From: Schistocerca nitens
Taxonomy: Eukaryota; Arthropoda; Insecta; Orthoptera; Acrididae
Length of the DNA stretch: 64,000 bases
NCBI RefSeq assembly: GCF_023898315.1
Contig: NC_064614.1
Coordinates: 383,159,348 to 383,223,347 of the forward strand
Direction of reading: 5' to 3'
In this document: in pieces, positions 1-10,261 of the stretch
Position numbering within the stretch: the stretch's first letter is position 1
How the letters are laid out: every line of letters starts with the position of its first letter
Made by a program: the position numbers and the translations under genes
Notes under the pieces: model-generated
Told to the model about the DNA's origin: nothing
The model's input: only the letters and a program-made list of their open reading frames with translations
The model's database searches: none

Positions 1-34
1 TTGTCCAAACTGGTTATCGTCCATGTTTCACTTC

Positions 35-238
35 AAAAAAAATGGTTCAAATGGCTCTGGGCACTATGGGACTCAACTGCTGAGGTCATTAGTCCCCTAG
101 AACTTAGAACTAGTTAAACCTAACTAACCTAAAGACATCACAAACATCCATGCCCGAGGCAGGATTCGAACCTGCGACCGTAGCGGTCTTGCGGTTCCAG
201 ACTGCAGCGCCTTTAACCGCACGGCCACTTCGGCCGGC
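35..238 (-). mobile_element. SINE-A (tRNA-headed) inserted in LINE A
   Basis: The tRNA-like head is at the right: an A-box region followed by B-box GGTTCGAATCC on the minus strand. The shared body and an A-rich tail (35-42) lie at the left. An 11-bp target-site duplication, TGTTTCACTTC, is at 24-34 and 239-249. The same SINE occurs eight more times in the window in both orientations. Pol III transcription from the internal boxes is the expected mode for such elements. Confidence 0.93.
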
Positions 239-2023
239 TGTTTCACTTCCATACATGACTACACTCCATACAAATACTTTCAGAAACGACTTCCTGACAC
301 TTAAATCTATACTCGATGTTAACAAATTTCTCTTCTTCAGAAACGATTTCCTTGCCATTGCCAGTCTACATTTTATATCCTCTCTACTTCGACTATCATC
401 AGTTATTTTACTCCCTAAATAGCAAAACTCCTTTACTACTTTAAGTGTCTCATTTCCTAATCTAATCCCCTCAGCATCACCCGATTTAATTTGACTACAT
501 TCCATTATCCTCGTTTTGCTTTTGTTGATGTTCATCTTATATCCTCCTTTCAAGACACTGTCCATTCCGTTCAACTGCTCTTCCAAGTCCTTTGCTGTCT
601 CTGACAGAATTACAATGTCATCGGCGAACCTCAAAGCTTTTACTTCTTCTCCATGAATTTTTATACCTACTCCGAATTTTTCTTTTGTTTCCTTTACTGC
701 TTGCTCAATATACAGATTGAATAACATCGGGGAGAGGCTACAACCCTGTCTCACTCCTTTACCAACCACTGCTTCCCTTTCATGCCCCTCGACTCTTATA
801 ACTGCCATCTGGTTTCTGTACAAATTGTAAATAGCCTTTCGCTCCCTGTATTTTACCCCTGCCACCTTCAGAATTTGAAAGAGAGTATTCCAGTTAACGT
901 TGTCAAAAGCTTTCTCTAAGTCTACAAATACTAGAAACGTAGGTTTGCCTTTCCTTAATCTTTCTTCTAAGATAAGTCGTAAGGTTAGTATTGCCTCACG
1001 TGTTCCAACATTTCTATGGAATCCAAACTGATCTTCCCCGAGGTCCGCTTCTACCAGTTTTTCCATTCGTCTGTAAAGAATTCGCGTTAGTATTTTGCAG
1101 CTGTGACTTATTAAACTGATAGTTCGGTAATTTTCACATCTGTCAACACCTGCTTTCTTTGGGATTGGAATTATTATATTCTTCTTGAAGTCTGAGGGTA
1201 TTTCGCCTGTCTCATACATCGTGCTCACCAGATGGTAGAGTTTTGTCATGACTGGCTCTCCCAAGGCCATCAGTAGTTCTAATGGAATGTTGTCTACTCC
1301 CGGGGCCTTGTTTCGACTCAGGTGTTTCAGTGCTCTGTCAAACTCTTCACGCAGTATCTTATCTCCCATTTCATCTTCATCTACATCCTCTTCCATTTCC
1401 ATAATATTGTCCTCAAGTACATCGCCCTTGTATAAACCCTCTATATACTCCTTCCACCTTTCTGCCTTCCCTTCTTTGCTTAGAACTGGGTTGCCATCTG
1501 AGCTCTTGATATTCATACAAGTGGTTTTCTTCTCTCCAAAGGTCTCTTTAATTTTCCTGTAGGCAGTATCTATCTTACCCCTAGTGAGACAAGCCTCTAA
1601 ATCCTTACATTTGTCCTCTAGCCATCCCTGCTTAGCCATTTTGCACTTTCTGTCGATCTCATTTTTGAGACGTTTGTATTCCCTTTTGCCTGCTTCATTT
1701 ACTGCATTTTGATATTTTCTCCTTTCATCAATTAAATTCAATATTTCTTCTGTTACCCAAGGATTTCTATTAGCCCTCGTCTTCTTACCTACTTGATCCT
1801 CTGCTGCCTTCACTACTTCATCCCTCAGAGCTACCCATTCTTCTTCTACTGTATTTCTTTCCCCCATTCCTGTCAATTGTTTCCTTATGCTCTCCCTGAA
1901 ACTCTCTACAACCTCTGGTTCTTTCAGTTTATCCAGGTCCCATCTCCTTAAATTCCCAACTTTTTGCAGTTTCTTCAGTTTCAATCTGCAGTTCATAACC
2001 AATAGATTGTGGTCAGAATCCAC
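110..2023 (-). pseudogene. LINE reverse transcriptase ORF ending in SINE sequence
   Basis: A 637-codon open frame. Residues 1-200 are the charged linker between endonuclease and RT. The RT core follows, with KAPGVDNIPLELL near residue 240, KPTFLVFVDLEKAFDNV in the palm, RQGCSLSPMLFN near 421 and the catalytic FADD near 468. From about residue 596 the frame runs into the SINE at 35-238 and picks up about 42 SINE-encoded residues before a stop, so the natural C terminus (the part seen at 57344-57805) is lost. The N-terminal endonuclease is also missing. The frame is long and open but not a complete LINE protein. Confidence 0.85.
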
Positions 2024-2045
2024 ATCTGCCCCTGGAAATACGTAG

Positions 2046-3300
2046 AAGTATGATCTTAAAATAAGTGTTTAGTCACCTTGCCCCACTTTTTCAATTTGGC
2101 CTCCACACTGTCCAAGCGGGCGGCAGAAGGCTGAACATTTCGAGTTCTGTTTCTGCCTGCATTATGTGATCGTTACCGGCAGTTGAATATCACGAAAACC
2201 TCATAAATAGTAAGGAAAAGAGGCTGTATTGATTTTATCCAATGCTAAAACTCAGTAGTTCTTTCCTGAAGATGGTCTGGCAAAAGAAGTGAAGAAACCA
2301 AGTGGTGTAATGAAATAATAGTATCCATGGTATTCATTACAAGTCGATTCATTGCAACAGTCACACGTGAATTTTTTTTTAGTACAAAAAATGCTTCACA
2401 ACAAAGGAAGCGGGTGTTAGTGATGACACCTTTTGGTTACTGTGAGACTTTTTGGAAGTACTTTTACGATAATTTTTACAAAGCTAAGACAGCATGATAC
2501 GTAATTTTTAATTTCTCCCTTATCAATATTCAGTGACTGGATGAATTGGCAAGTAACATTGTTGTAACAAAACGACAAATGTTTAACGATTCACTGTAAA
2601 TTACTATTCCGTGGTATTTGGAAATATTCTTGATTTTTGTGAAATCTCTTTGTAATTCCTTTTGTTAGTGAATAGTTTTTACCCTATGAATAAATCGTTC
2701 GTAGGTGAAACTGTGTTGGTCAAACTTAATATTTATGTAAGAAAGACAAAAAAATGTAGGTGAAAGCGAACACTCAAAAATCTGAACAGCTATTTCCCCA
2801 ACAGAAACGTTAGCTATTAGTTTGAAGTAAAACAATTAATTCCCTGCATCCTTATTTTTTATTACTAAATTGAACCGCTTCATGTGTCAGTAGACTTTGT
2901 GCTTCATCAAATCCTATTGCCTTCTAAATAATGATTAACATTTTAAAAAAAAAAACTATTATTAGAGGGGTCCTGTTATCGCAGGGTAGCATTTCTGCAA
3001 AACTCTGGGTTCGTTTTTCACATTTTCAATAAACAGCTCAACATTATTGCCACAAGTTATGGTGCAAGTAAAAAACGCCTATAAACGTGCATCCCGTCAG
3101 GACACACGAACGGTTTGCGGAACTCAGCCTCCCAGCAGGAATGGTTGCGGCCTACCATGTAGAACTCCGGGGTACGGTGTCTCACATTCCTACACTGTGA
3201 ACACTCCTCTGTACACGGGTTGATCAGAAACAGTTTGAAAAGCTTGTAAGAGTGTTGCAGAGTAGGTTGTGCTGAGAAATAATTTGTCAAGCAAAGATTC
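2046..3300. other. AT-rich sequence, nothing recognised
   Basis: About 1.25 kb with no open frame of note and no similarity that I can see to other parts of the window. There is a short A-run near 2945. This is probably decayed intergenic or repeat sequence. Confidence 0.4.
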
Positions 3301-3308
3301 GATAGATT

Positions 3309-3634
3309 GCGCCATGTCTGAGTTAATTAGCATTAAAGTTAGCCAATCAGACCAATGCGCGCGGAAAATTCGAGTGGCCCGCCCGATACGATTAGTGCCA
3401 GTTGTTCTCATAGCGTAGAACCCGTAGATGATAGCGCACGAGACTGCTCACCCTTTGGCTCGGCTTCGATTCTTCCTACCATCTCATATCCTATTTTAGT
3501 ATCTATCTGTTGCTCAGTTTTAGGAAACCAAACGAAGAACACGTTTGGCGACATCGTCTCTGGAGGGCCGCTAGAATTCGAGCGCGAAACGGCGTGATTG
3601 GATAGCTTCAATGCTAATTAACTCGAATACGGCG
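3309..3634. repeat. Inverted repeat pair (fold-back or MITE-like remnant)
   Basis: The left arm, about 3309-3383, and the right arm, about 3562-3634, are inverted copies. Both contain GAGTTAATTAGCATT followed by AAG..A.CCAATCA, then a C/G-rich stretch. The arms are about 73 bp with scattered mismatches, around a spacer of about 180 bp with no coding potential. This looks like the ends of a small non-autonomous DNA transposon. I could not find a convincing target duplication, so the family is open. Confidence 0.5.
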
Positions 3635-3749
3635 CTATATATTTCGCGTTGCATATCAAGTAAGATTAAATAATACCTTTTCCCCTTCATGCTTTGCTAG
3701 AACATCACTGAGCTGCACAAAGAGGAGAGTTTTCGTCTCACTGATCTAC

Positions 3750-5170
3750 ACTCCTGGAAATGGAAAAAAGAACACATTGACACCGGTGTGTCAGACCCAC
3801 CATACTTGCTCCGGACACTGCGAGAGGGCTGTACAAGCAATGATCACACGCACGGCACAGCGGACACACCAGGAACCGCGGTGTTGGCCGTCGAATGGCG
3901 CTAGCTGCGCAGCATTTGTGCACCGCCGCCGTCAGTGTCAGCCAGTTTGCCGTGGCATACGGAGCTCCATCGCAGTCTTTAACACTGGTAGCATGCCGCG
4001 ACAGCGTGGACGTGAACCGTATGTGCAGTTGACGGACTTTGAGCGAGGGCGTATAGTGGGCATGCGGGAGGCCGGGTGGACGTACCGCCGAATTGCTCAA
4101 CACGTGGGGCGTGAGGTCTCCACAGTACATCGATGTTGTCGCCAGTGGTCGGCGGAAGGTGCACGTGCCCGTCGACCTGGGACCGGACCGCAGCGACGCA
4201 CGGATGCACGCCAAGACCGTAGGATCCTACGCAGTGCCGTAGGGGACCGCACCGCCACTTCCCAGCAAATTAGGGACACTGTTGCTCCTGGGGTATCGGC
4301 GAGGACCATTCGCAGCCGTCTCCATGAAGCTGGGCTACGGTCCCGCACACCGTTAGGCCGTCTTCCACTCACGCCCCAACATCGTGCAGCCCGCCTCCAA
4401 TGGTGTCGCGACAGGCGTGAATGGAGGGACGAATAGAGACGTGTCGTCTTCAGCGATGAGAGTCGCTTCTGCTTTGGTGCCAATGATGGTCGTATGCGTG
4501 TTTGGCGCCGTGCAGGTGAGCGCCACAATCAGGACTGCATACGACCGAGGCACACAGGGCCAACACCCGGCATCATGGTGTGGGGAGCGATCTCCTACAC
4601 TGGCCGTACACCACTGGTGATCGTCGAGGGGACACTGAATAGTGCACGGTACATCCAAACCGTCATCGAACCCATCGTTCTACCATTCCTAGACCGGCAA
4701 GGGAACTTGCTGTTCCAACAGGACAATGCACGTCCGCATGTATCCCGTGCCACCCAACGTGCTCTAGAAGGTGTAAGTCAACTACCCTGGCCAGCAAGAT
4801 CTCCGGATCTGTCCGCCATTGAGCATGTTTGGGACTGGATGAAGCGTCGTCTCACGCGGTCTGCACGTCCTGCACGAACGCTGGTCCAACTGAGGCGCCA
4901 GGTGGAAATGGCATGGCAAGCCGTTCCACAGGACTACATCCAGCATCTCTACGATCGTCTCCATGGGAGAATAGCAGCCTGCATTGCTGCGAAAGGTGGA
5001 TATACACTGTACTAGTGCCGACATTGTGCATGCTCTGTTGCCTGTGTCTATGTGCCTGTGGTTCTGTCAGTGTGATCATGTGATGTATCTGACCCCAGGA
5101 ATGTGTCAATAAAGTTTCCCCTTCCTGGGACAATGAATTCACGGTGTTCTTCTTTCAATTTCCAGGAGTG
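3750..5170 (+). mobile_element. Tc1-like transposon, copy 1
   Basis: A complete element flanked by TA at 3748-3749 and 5171-5172. The terminal inverted repeats begin CACTCCTGGAAATGGAAA at the left and mirror at the right. It is nearly identical to the element at 48192-49617, which lies in the opposite orientation. One transposase gene runs left to right, and an AATAAA follows it near 5109. The high similarity of two copies 44 kb apart indicates recent activity of the family. Confidence 0.95.
3993..5015 (+). pseudogene. Tc1-like transposase, one nonsense codon
   Basis: This encodes the DDE transposase that cuts and pastes the element. The start is the ATG of MPRQRGREPYVQL, shared with the intact copy; longer upstream ATGs lie in the 5' leader. 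Helix-turn-helix regions occupy residues 1-120 (FERGRIVGMREAGWTYRRIA). The catalytic parts are FSDESRF, FQQDNARPH and SPDLSAIEHVWDW. A TAG at 4434-4436 replaces a tryptophan of the other copy; beyond it the frame stays open to 5015. There are 340 codons, as in copy 2. By my count 32 residues separate the last D and the E, where classic Tc1 has 34. Confidence 0.92.
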
Positions 5171-5172
5171 TA

Positions 5173-6480
5173 TTTGTGCATAGCAACATAGGAAAGACGA
5201 AAAGTGCGCCATTAAACATGCGAGTGCTCATTTAGTAATTCACTGCCTATTACAATCCACTCAGCCGCCATGGAGCTCCACGCCACGAAGCAGGCTTATC
5301 TTACGCGTCGATAAGAGCTGTGCCGGTCGATGTGCTGCATGACGCGTTGCTGTAATGCATACACTGCGCTCGGCTGTCAATATAGGTCTTTCTGTCACAG
5401 GTTACAGCTCCCATCTTTAAACGCCGTCACTTCATTTACAGATGCGACAGTGCTAAGTCTTCTAACATGCACGTGATCTCACATGTGCTCTCCATATACG
5501 TAAGCAACGAGGATTGCTATGTTTGCACGTACCTAGTTTCAGCTACTTTTCATGATCATCCAGCCACTCACATTTTAGCGATGAAACGGGAAGTTCCAAT
5601 AAATACGTAAAAACTTTTTCTCGCACCAGATAACATTACATCAGCACAAGTGGTACCTATATTTAATGTTTAAACAATTGCCACCACCCCTGGAACGGGG
5701 ATGGGTAATTGCAACGTCGACATTTAAACAAACACCACACCGTGCAGTGTCGCCAAACACATCGAATAGTGCCACACCACCTCGCGTCACATATCAGTTC
5801 CTTTGGGCTTCTCTAGGCGTAAAGGTCACAAGCCAACAGTGTCGCGGCCACCGGACCAACGCTGTGCTACTGAGTTGCCCCTATCACGGCATATTGGACG
5901 GCAGTGTACACACTCGTCTCGCACGCCCTGACAAACGACCTCTGTTCTAGTCCACGGCACAGTCCACTACAGAGACCAACCAGAGTCACCAGTTTCATAA
6001 TTTTATAACTGGTCTCACAGTCGTTTTATGTATTTCCAGAAATGAGACGTCATTAATAACCCATCACCCAGACACATTTTCTCCACAGCAAGACCTGTGC
6101 AGTAACATTTGTACGTCTGGGTAATATACATTAAAGAACTCGTCATTCTCTGCCGGCAGACAAATCACGTGCCTCAACATATACGCCGTCGCTTTCTCGT
6201 GCGCCCATAAAGAGAGGATATCTACACATGTTTAAGCTCAGTAACGTCTAAAGCACTTACGCATAAACTGAGATATTACAATTAGTACTGCTACCTCGTT
6301 TTTATTTTTTTTTATTTTTTATTTTTTTTATTTTTTATTTTTTTTTGCACTGACGCATACATATTTTTTCGGCTGTAATAGGATTTTTATATTTCATCGA
6401 ATTCATACCCAGTATTTTTTCGCTGTTATTTAATCCTCCTCATGTCGGATATTTCTTTTATAAGCATGACATCGTATTTT
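5173..6480. other. Unassigned sequence with a T-rich tract
   Basis: No gene recognised. A simple T(5-9)A tract lies at about 6299-6346. The short open frames here have no recognisable motif. Confidence 0.4.
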
Positions 6481-8084
6481 GGAAAGATGAACCTGGAAAT
6501 CCAATCCATCTGCACTTGACTCTCGGAACCTTCATCCCATGCTGACCCCAGTTTCCTAAATGCCAAATTCCTCATTCACGAAATCAGTAAGTACGTCCCG
6601 CACATTCCCATCACCCAAATCATAGCCTGCAAAGATTCAGTCCTCCCCAAATCCACAAATCCCAAATTTCACTCAGACCTCCTCCTCAAAATTCCATGCA
6701 TTACCTTTGGTCCTCGTTCCTATCTTCCTCCTTCAATATTGTCACCCCATCCAAACAACCCTAGCCTGCTCAACTGCCCTCCCCCCCCCCCACCCCCCAC
6801 CCAATCTCCCGCTGGTGTAATAATGAAGGATGAACGTACGACCACAGCAGATGAGGTAGTATCTGAACTGAATTCCTATCCTGCCTTATAAATCCACACT
6901 GCCCGCTGCATGTAAAATTCAGGTCCCGCCTTCCTTATGCGAGTTTTCACAGAGTCTAGTCCTCCATCAACTACCTGACCACAGAGGGAGGAGCCCTGAT
7001 TTATAACTGCCATCATAAATTCAAAGTCTCCTAGTCCCTCCACCAGCCCTTCGTTGCTAAAAGTGCCTCCTTCATAATGACTACCTCACTTCCAATTACA
7101 AAAATTCACCCACCTGTCCTCACTGTAAAGCCTCCCACGTCGTAAAATAATTTCCAGACCTCACCTCCTATCGCAACTGCAACAGCTGCAATGATACCCA
7201 CACAACCTACTCCACCAAATGAAAAGTCGTACCTCACCCGTCAAACCAGAATTAACTGTGACTGTCCGTCCTACTGACTATCCTATACATCCCAATAACT
7301 CCCTCCACCCACCTCCTAGTGCCAATGATATCATCATATTCCTCACCATCGTATAGCAAAATTTCCATCACTTCCAACGACCATATACCCTAAAACAAAT
7401 TTTCCTCGCTGTCTGCTCTCTTATCCACCCCGGTACCCAAGCCACCTACTCCTGATGCCAAGTCCATTTCATTCGCACCCATTGTGACACCCTCAGCCTT
7501 TCAACACATCCTGTACCACAATGTCCACTCCCTACCCACCAACAAGCCCCTTTTAATGAATAGCTGTCTCAATACAACGTCGATACTTTTATCTTTAGCC
7601 GGCCGCGGTGGCCGAGCGGTTCTAGGCGCTCAGTCCGGAACCGCGCGACTGCTACGGTCGCAGGTTCGAATCCTGCCTCGGGCATGGATGTGTGTGATGT
7701 CCTTAGGTCAGTTAGGTTTAAGTAGTTCTAAGTTCTAGGGGACTGATGACCACAGATGTTAAGTCCCATAGTGCTCAGAGCCATTTGAACCATTTTATCT
7801 TTAATGAATTGTTCCTCCGACCTTACCACATCATCTGGACATCTCCCTATATTCTCCATCGCACTGATGATCCCCTTCACCAGGCCAGATGTGGAGTTGC
7901 AGTCAGTCACCATAAGAACATACCTGTTGGGTCACAGCTCTTATTCAACATTCCCAATGAACACCATCTCTTTAGTCTCTTCTTTAAAGCCCTAACTTTT
8001 ACCTATGCTGCTGTCTACATCCAACCTAATAATCTCATTTCGTACAGTTTCCTCACCCACAATAACCGTACTTTTATTACATAG
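6481..8084 (+). mobile_element. Jockey-like LINE, 5' part, decayed
   Basis: C- and A-rich plus-strand sequence resembling ORF1 and the start of the endonuclease of Jockey-type LINEs. At 7490-7600 a frame reads ILYHNVHSLPTNKPLLMNS, which resembles the endonuclease start. Beyond the SINE at 7598-7792 the frame continues with an LRPYHIIWTSPYILHRTD-like segment and a VYIQPNN segment. The reading frame is broken many times and no RT follows. A run of C lies near 6781-6797. Assignment rests on these weak motifs. Confidence 0.5.
7598..7792 (+). mobile_element. SINE-A
   Basis: tRNA-like head with A-box (GTGGCCGAGCGG) and B-box (GGTTCGAATCC), then the shared body ending AGCCATTTGAACCA. Target duplication TTTTATCTTTA lies at 7587-7597 and 7793-7803, inside the Jockey-like LINE. 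Confidence 0.95.
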
Positions 8085-8373
8085 TGGAACGTGAATTACG
8101 AAGTCCGCCAGCTTGAGATTCACTGAACAACATGATTATCGCGGAATTTATAGCCTTGGGAGGTCTACTGCAGACGTACCTAACTGTTGATGCATGGGAG
8201 AAACACATAACGCATACTAACCTCACAGAATCACACACAAAGCCACGGTAATTGGATTCTCGTAATTTGCAGCACGTACAACTAAAAGCACATGATGTTT
8301 GTGGAGGAACACTTTCGAATAGTTTAATTCCCGCCCTAAGGGTCAAAATGTAGGTAGTGACAAAACGCGTGAT
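8085..8373. other. Unassigned sequence
   Basis: Short unassigned stretch between the Jockey-like LINE and the next SINE. No gene or repeat recognised. Confidence 0.35.
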
Positions 8374-8385
8374 AATTCCGTGCTG

Positions 8386-8573
8386 GCCGGCCTCTGTGAC
8401 CGTGCGGTTCTAGACGCTTCAGTCCCGAACCGCGCTGCTGCTACGGTCGCAGTTTCGAATTCTGCCTCGGGCATGTGTGTGTTTGATGTCCTTAGGTTAG
8501 TTAGGTTTCAGTAGTTCTAAGTCTAGAGGACTGATAACCTCGATGTGCTTAGAGCCATTTGAACCATTTTTTG
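8386..8573 (+). mobile_element. SINE-A, diverged copy
   Basis: Same head and body as the other SINE-A copies but with more mismatches and a damaged B-box (AGTTTCGAATT). Target duplication AATTCCGTGCTG lies at 8374-8385 and 8574-8585. It is an older insertion than its neighbours. Confidence 0.93.
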
Positions 8574-8585
8574 AATTCCGTGCTG

Positions 8586-8913
8586 CCTCGCTCTTACCAC
8601 AGTCCAGACAAAGGCATACATTCGTTGCAAGGGAAAGGAGATTGAAAATGAAGTATATAGTTGGTAAAAGTTGGCTATTGAGTCACAGTTACAGGCACAT
8701 CTGTCCGATTTGGCGGTCAAAACTCGTCTACCCCACATCTGCCCTTGTCCGGCCGTAGTATTGTGTGGAAGGCCAGTTAGATATCCCTACCTGCAGTGAC
8801 TGTCCAGATGCTGCTGCGCCACCGGGAGGGCACCTTGCATCGACGCTGGACAATCTTCTTGAAGATGTCATGCGTTTCATTTAGTTTTGGACGCTGGTCA
8901 GTTTCATTACAAA
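8586..8913. other. Unassigned sequence, possibly more of the minus-strand LINE
   Basis: No clear gene. On the minus strand a short frame at about 8777-8914 has RT-linker-like charge and could be the part of the LINE at 10262-12990 that lies beyond the inserted transposon. This is weak. Confidence 0.3.
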
Positions 8914-8915
8914 TA

Positions 8916-10259
8916 CAGGGTGGCGCAGGGGAACGGGAAGTTTTGAACGTTACAGTTGGCAGCACTGTAGCGCCAGCAGATGTTGGAAACTTTGCACAAT
9001 TGATGTGAACGCATTGCCATTTAGTAATCATGGAGAATTGGACTGGTGCGGAACGTGCAGTAGCTGTGAGAGCGTTTTATAAAAACGGTGATAGTGCGAC
9101 TGCCGCGCAGAGAACATTTAGACAGCATTACCAGCTTGGACGTCATGGACGTGTCCCATCTGCGCATGCGATTACAACGTGGGTGTGTAATTTTGAAGAA
9201 ACAGGATCTGCCTTGAAAAAGAAACCTCCAGGTGGCATTCCAACGGTACGTACCCCAGAGAACATTGCAGCTGCTAGAGCTGCAATCGAGAGAAGTACTC
9301 GCCGCTCCGTTCGACAGCATGCATCTTCGATAGGGATTAAGCGACGAAGCTTACAAAGAATACTGCACGAATTAGACTTCCATCCGTATAAGTTGCAGAT
9401 TGTGCAACACTTACATGAACGAGACCCAGCGTCACGTTGGAGTTTAGTAGCCAGATATTGGCTAAAATCAACGAGGACGCGAATTTCCTTGGTAACTTAA
9501 TGGATATCAGACGAAGCCCATTTCCACCTGAACGGATTCGTGAACAAATAGAATTTTCGTTATTAGGCACAGGACAATCATTGTGAGTTTCACCAGCGAC
9601 CACTACATAGTGCCAAGGTCACAATATGGTGTGCTGTATCATGTCATGGTGTTATCGGCCCTTATTTTTTTGAACGTGAGGATGGTAGTGCAGTGACAGT
9701 AACATCCGTTGGATATGTTGAAATGCTTCAAACATTCTTTACACCGAGACTGTACGAGCTTAATCTTAACGTCGAAAACATGTGGTTTCAGCAGGACGGA
9801 GCATCGTCACACACTGCTCGACAATCGATGGCAGCAGTTCAATTGTTTGGAAGACGCATTATTTCACGTAACGGTGACATTGCATGGCCTGCGAGATCCC
9901 CTGATCTTAGTGTGTGCGACTTCTTCCTGTGGGGATATCTTAAAGGCAAGGTGTACCGTACACGTGCTGCAACAATCCATGAATTGAAGGAGAACACTGA
10001 AAACGAAATCACTGCCATTCCCAAGATTTGCTACACCGCGCATTCCAGAGTTTTCATAACAGGCTGTTAGAGTGTGAACGCCGAATGGGAGCTCATCTTT
10101 CCGATGTCGTCTTTAAAAAGTAAAGAGACACTTTTGGACATTTTGATTGCATAATGGCATACTGAATACATTCACTTTCGTTAATAAATTACTAGTTTTA
10201 TGAATTTATTCATGGAAATGACGTTATTTCGAAATTTCCCGTTTCCCTGCGCCACCCTG
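8916..10259 (+). mobile_element. Tc1/mariner-superfamily DDD transposon (long-spacer type)
   Basis: A complete but broken element. TA lies at 8914-8915 and 10260-10261. Terminal inverted repeats of about 30 bp start CAGGGTGGCGCAGGGGAACG, mirrored at the right with a few mismatches. The transposase gene runs left to right. It resembles the element at 50662-52208 in TIR start (CAGGGTG) and protein type, but is a separate family. Confidence 0.92.
9030..10070 (+). pseudogene. DDD transposase, frameshifted
   Basis: The frame opens MENWTGAERAVAVRAFY, a helix-turn-helix start, and runs to about 9500. There it loses the frame close to the first catalytic aspartate (SDEAHFHLNG in another frame), and a stop follows soon after. 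It reopens at 9693-10070 with WFQQDGASSHTAR and WPARSPDLSVCDFFLWGYL, the second and third catalytic aspartates. By my count 40 residues lie between them, close to the 41 of DD41D families. The product would catalyse transposition; this copy cannot make a full protein. Confidence 0.85.
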
Positions 10260-10261
10260 TA

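Larger units (their letters stand above)
1..2045 (-). mobile_element. LINE copy A (family alpha), 5'-truncated, interrupted by a SINE
   Basis: Minus-strand non-LTR retrotransposon. It shares long near-identical stretches with the copies at 11337-12592, 40785-45025, 55845-57824 and 58543-60266. Together these copies show an APE-type endonuclease, a reverse transcriptase and a cysteine-poor C-terminal region, ending in a (CAA)n-type tail. In this copy the tail lies beyond the left window edge and the endonuclease part is absent, because similarity stops near 2045. The RT region is well preserved. I cannot assign the clade securely; the motifs (RQGCSLSPMLF, FADDIVIL) fit APE-type LINEs. Confidence 0.9.

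Noticed and set aside
2970-3030. tRNA-like phrase (GGGTAGCATT ... GGGTTCG) in AT-rich sequence
   Set aside because: The spacing between the would-be A- and B-boxes and the poor B-box (GGGTTCGTTTTTC) do not allow a cloverleaf, and no SINE body follows.
3777-4212. Long open frame upstream of the Tc1 transposase start in both copies
   Set aside because: The upstream codons carry no domain, and the first conserved helix-turn-helix begins right after MPRQRG; this part is best read as 5' leader.
4097-5142. Several minus-strand open frames of 80-143 codons across the Tc1 elements
   Set aside because: They are antisense shadows of a GC-rich transposase gene and recur at 48220-49465 for the same reason.
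7601-7690. True tRNA genes at the many positions with good A- and B-boxes
   Set aside because: All are followed by the same SINE body and flanked by target duplications, and the heads have mismatches in the stems.
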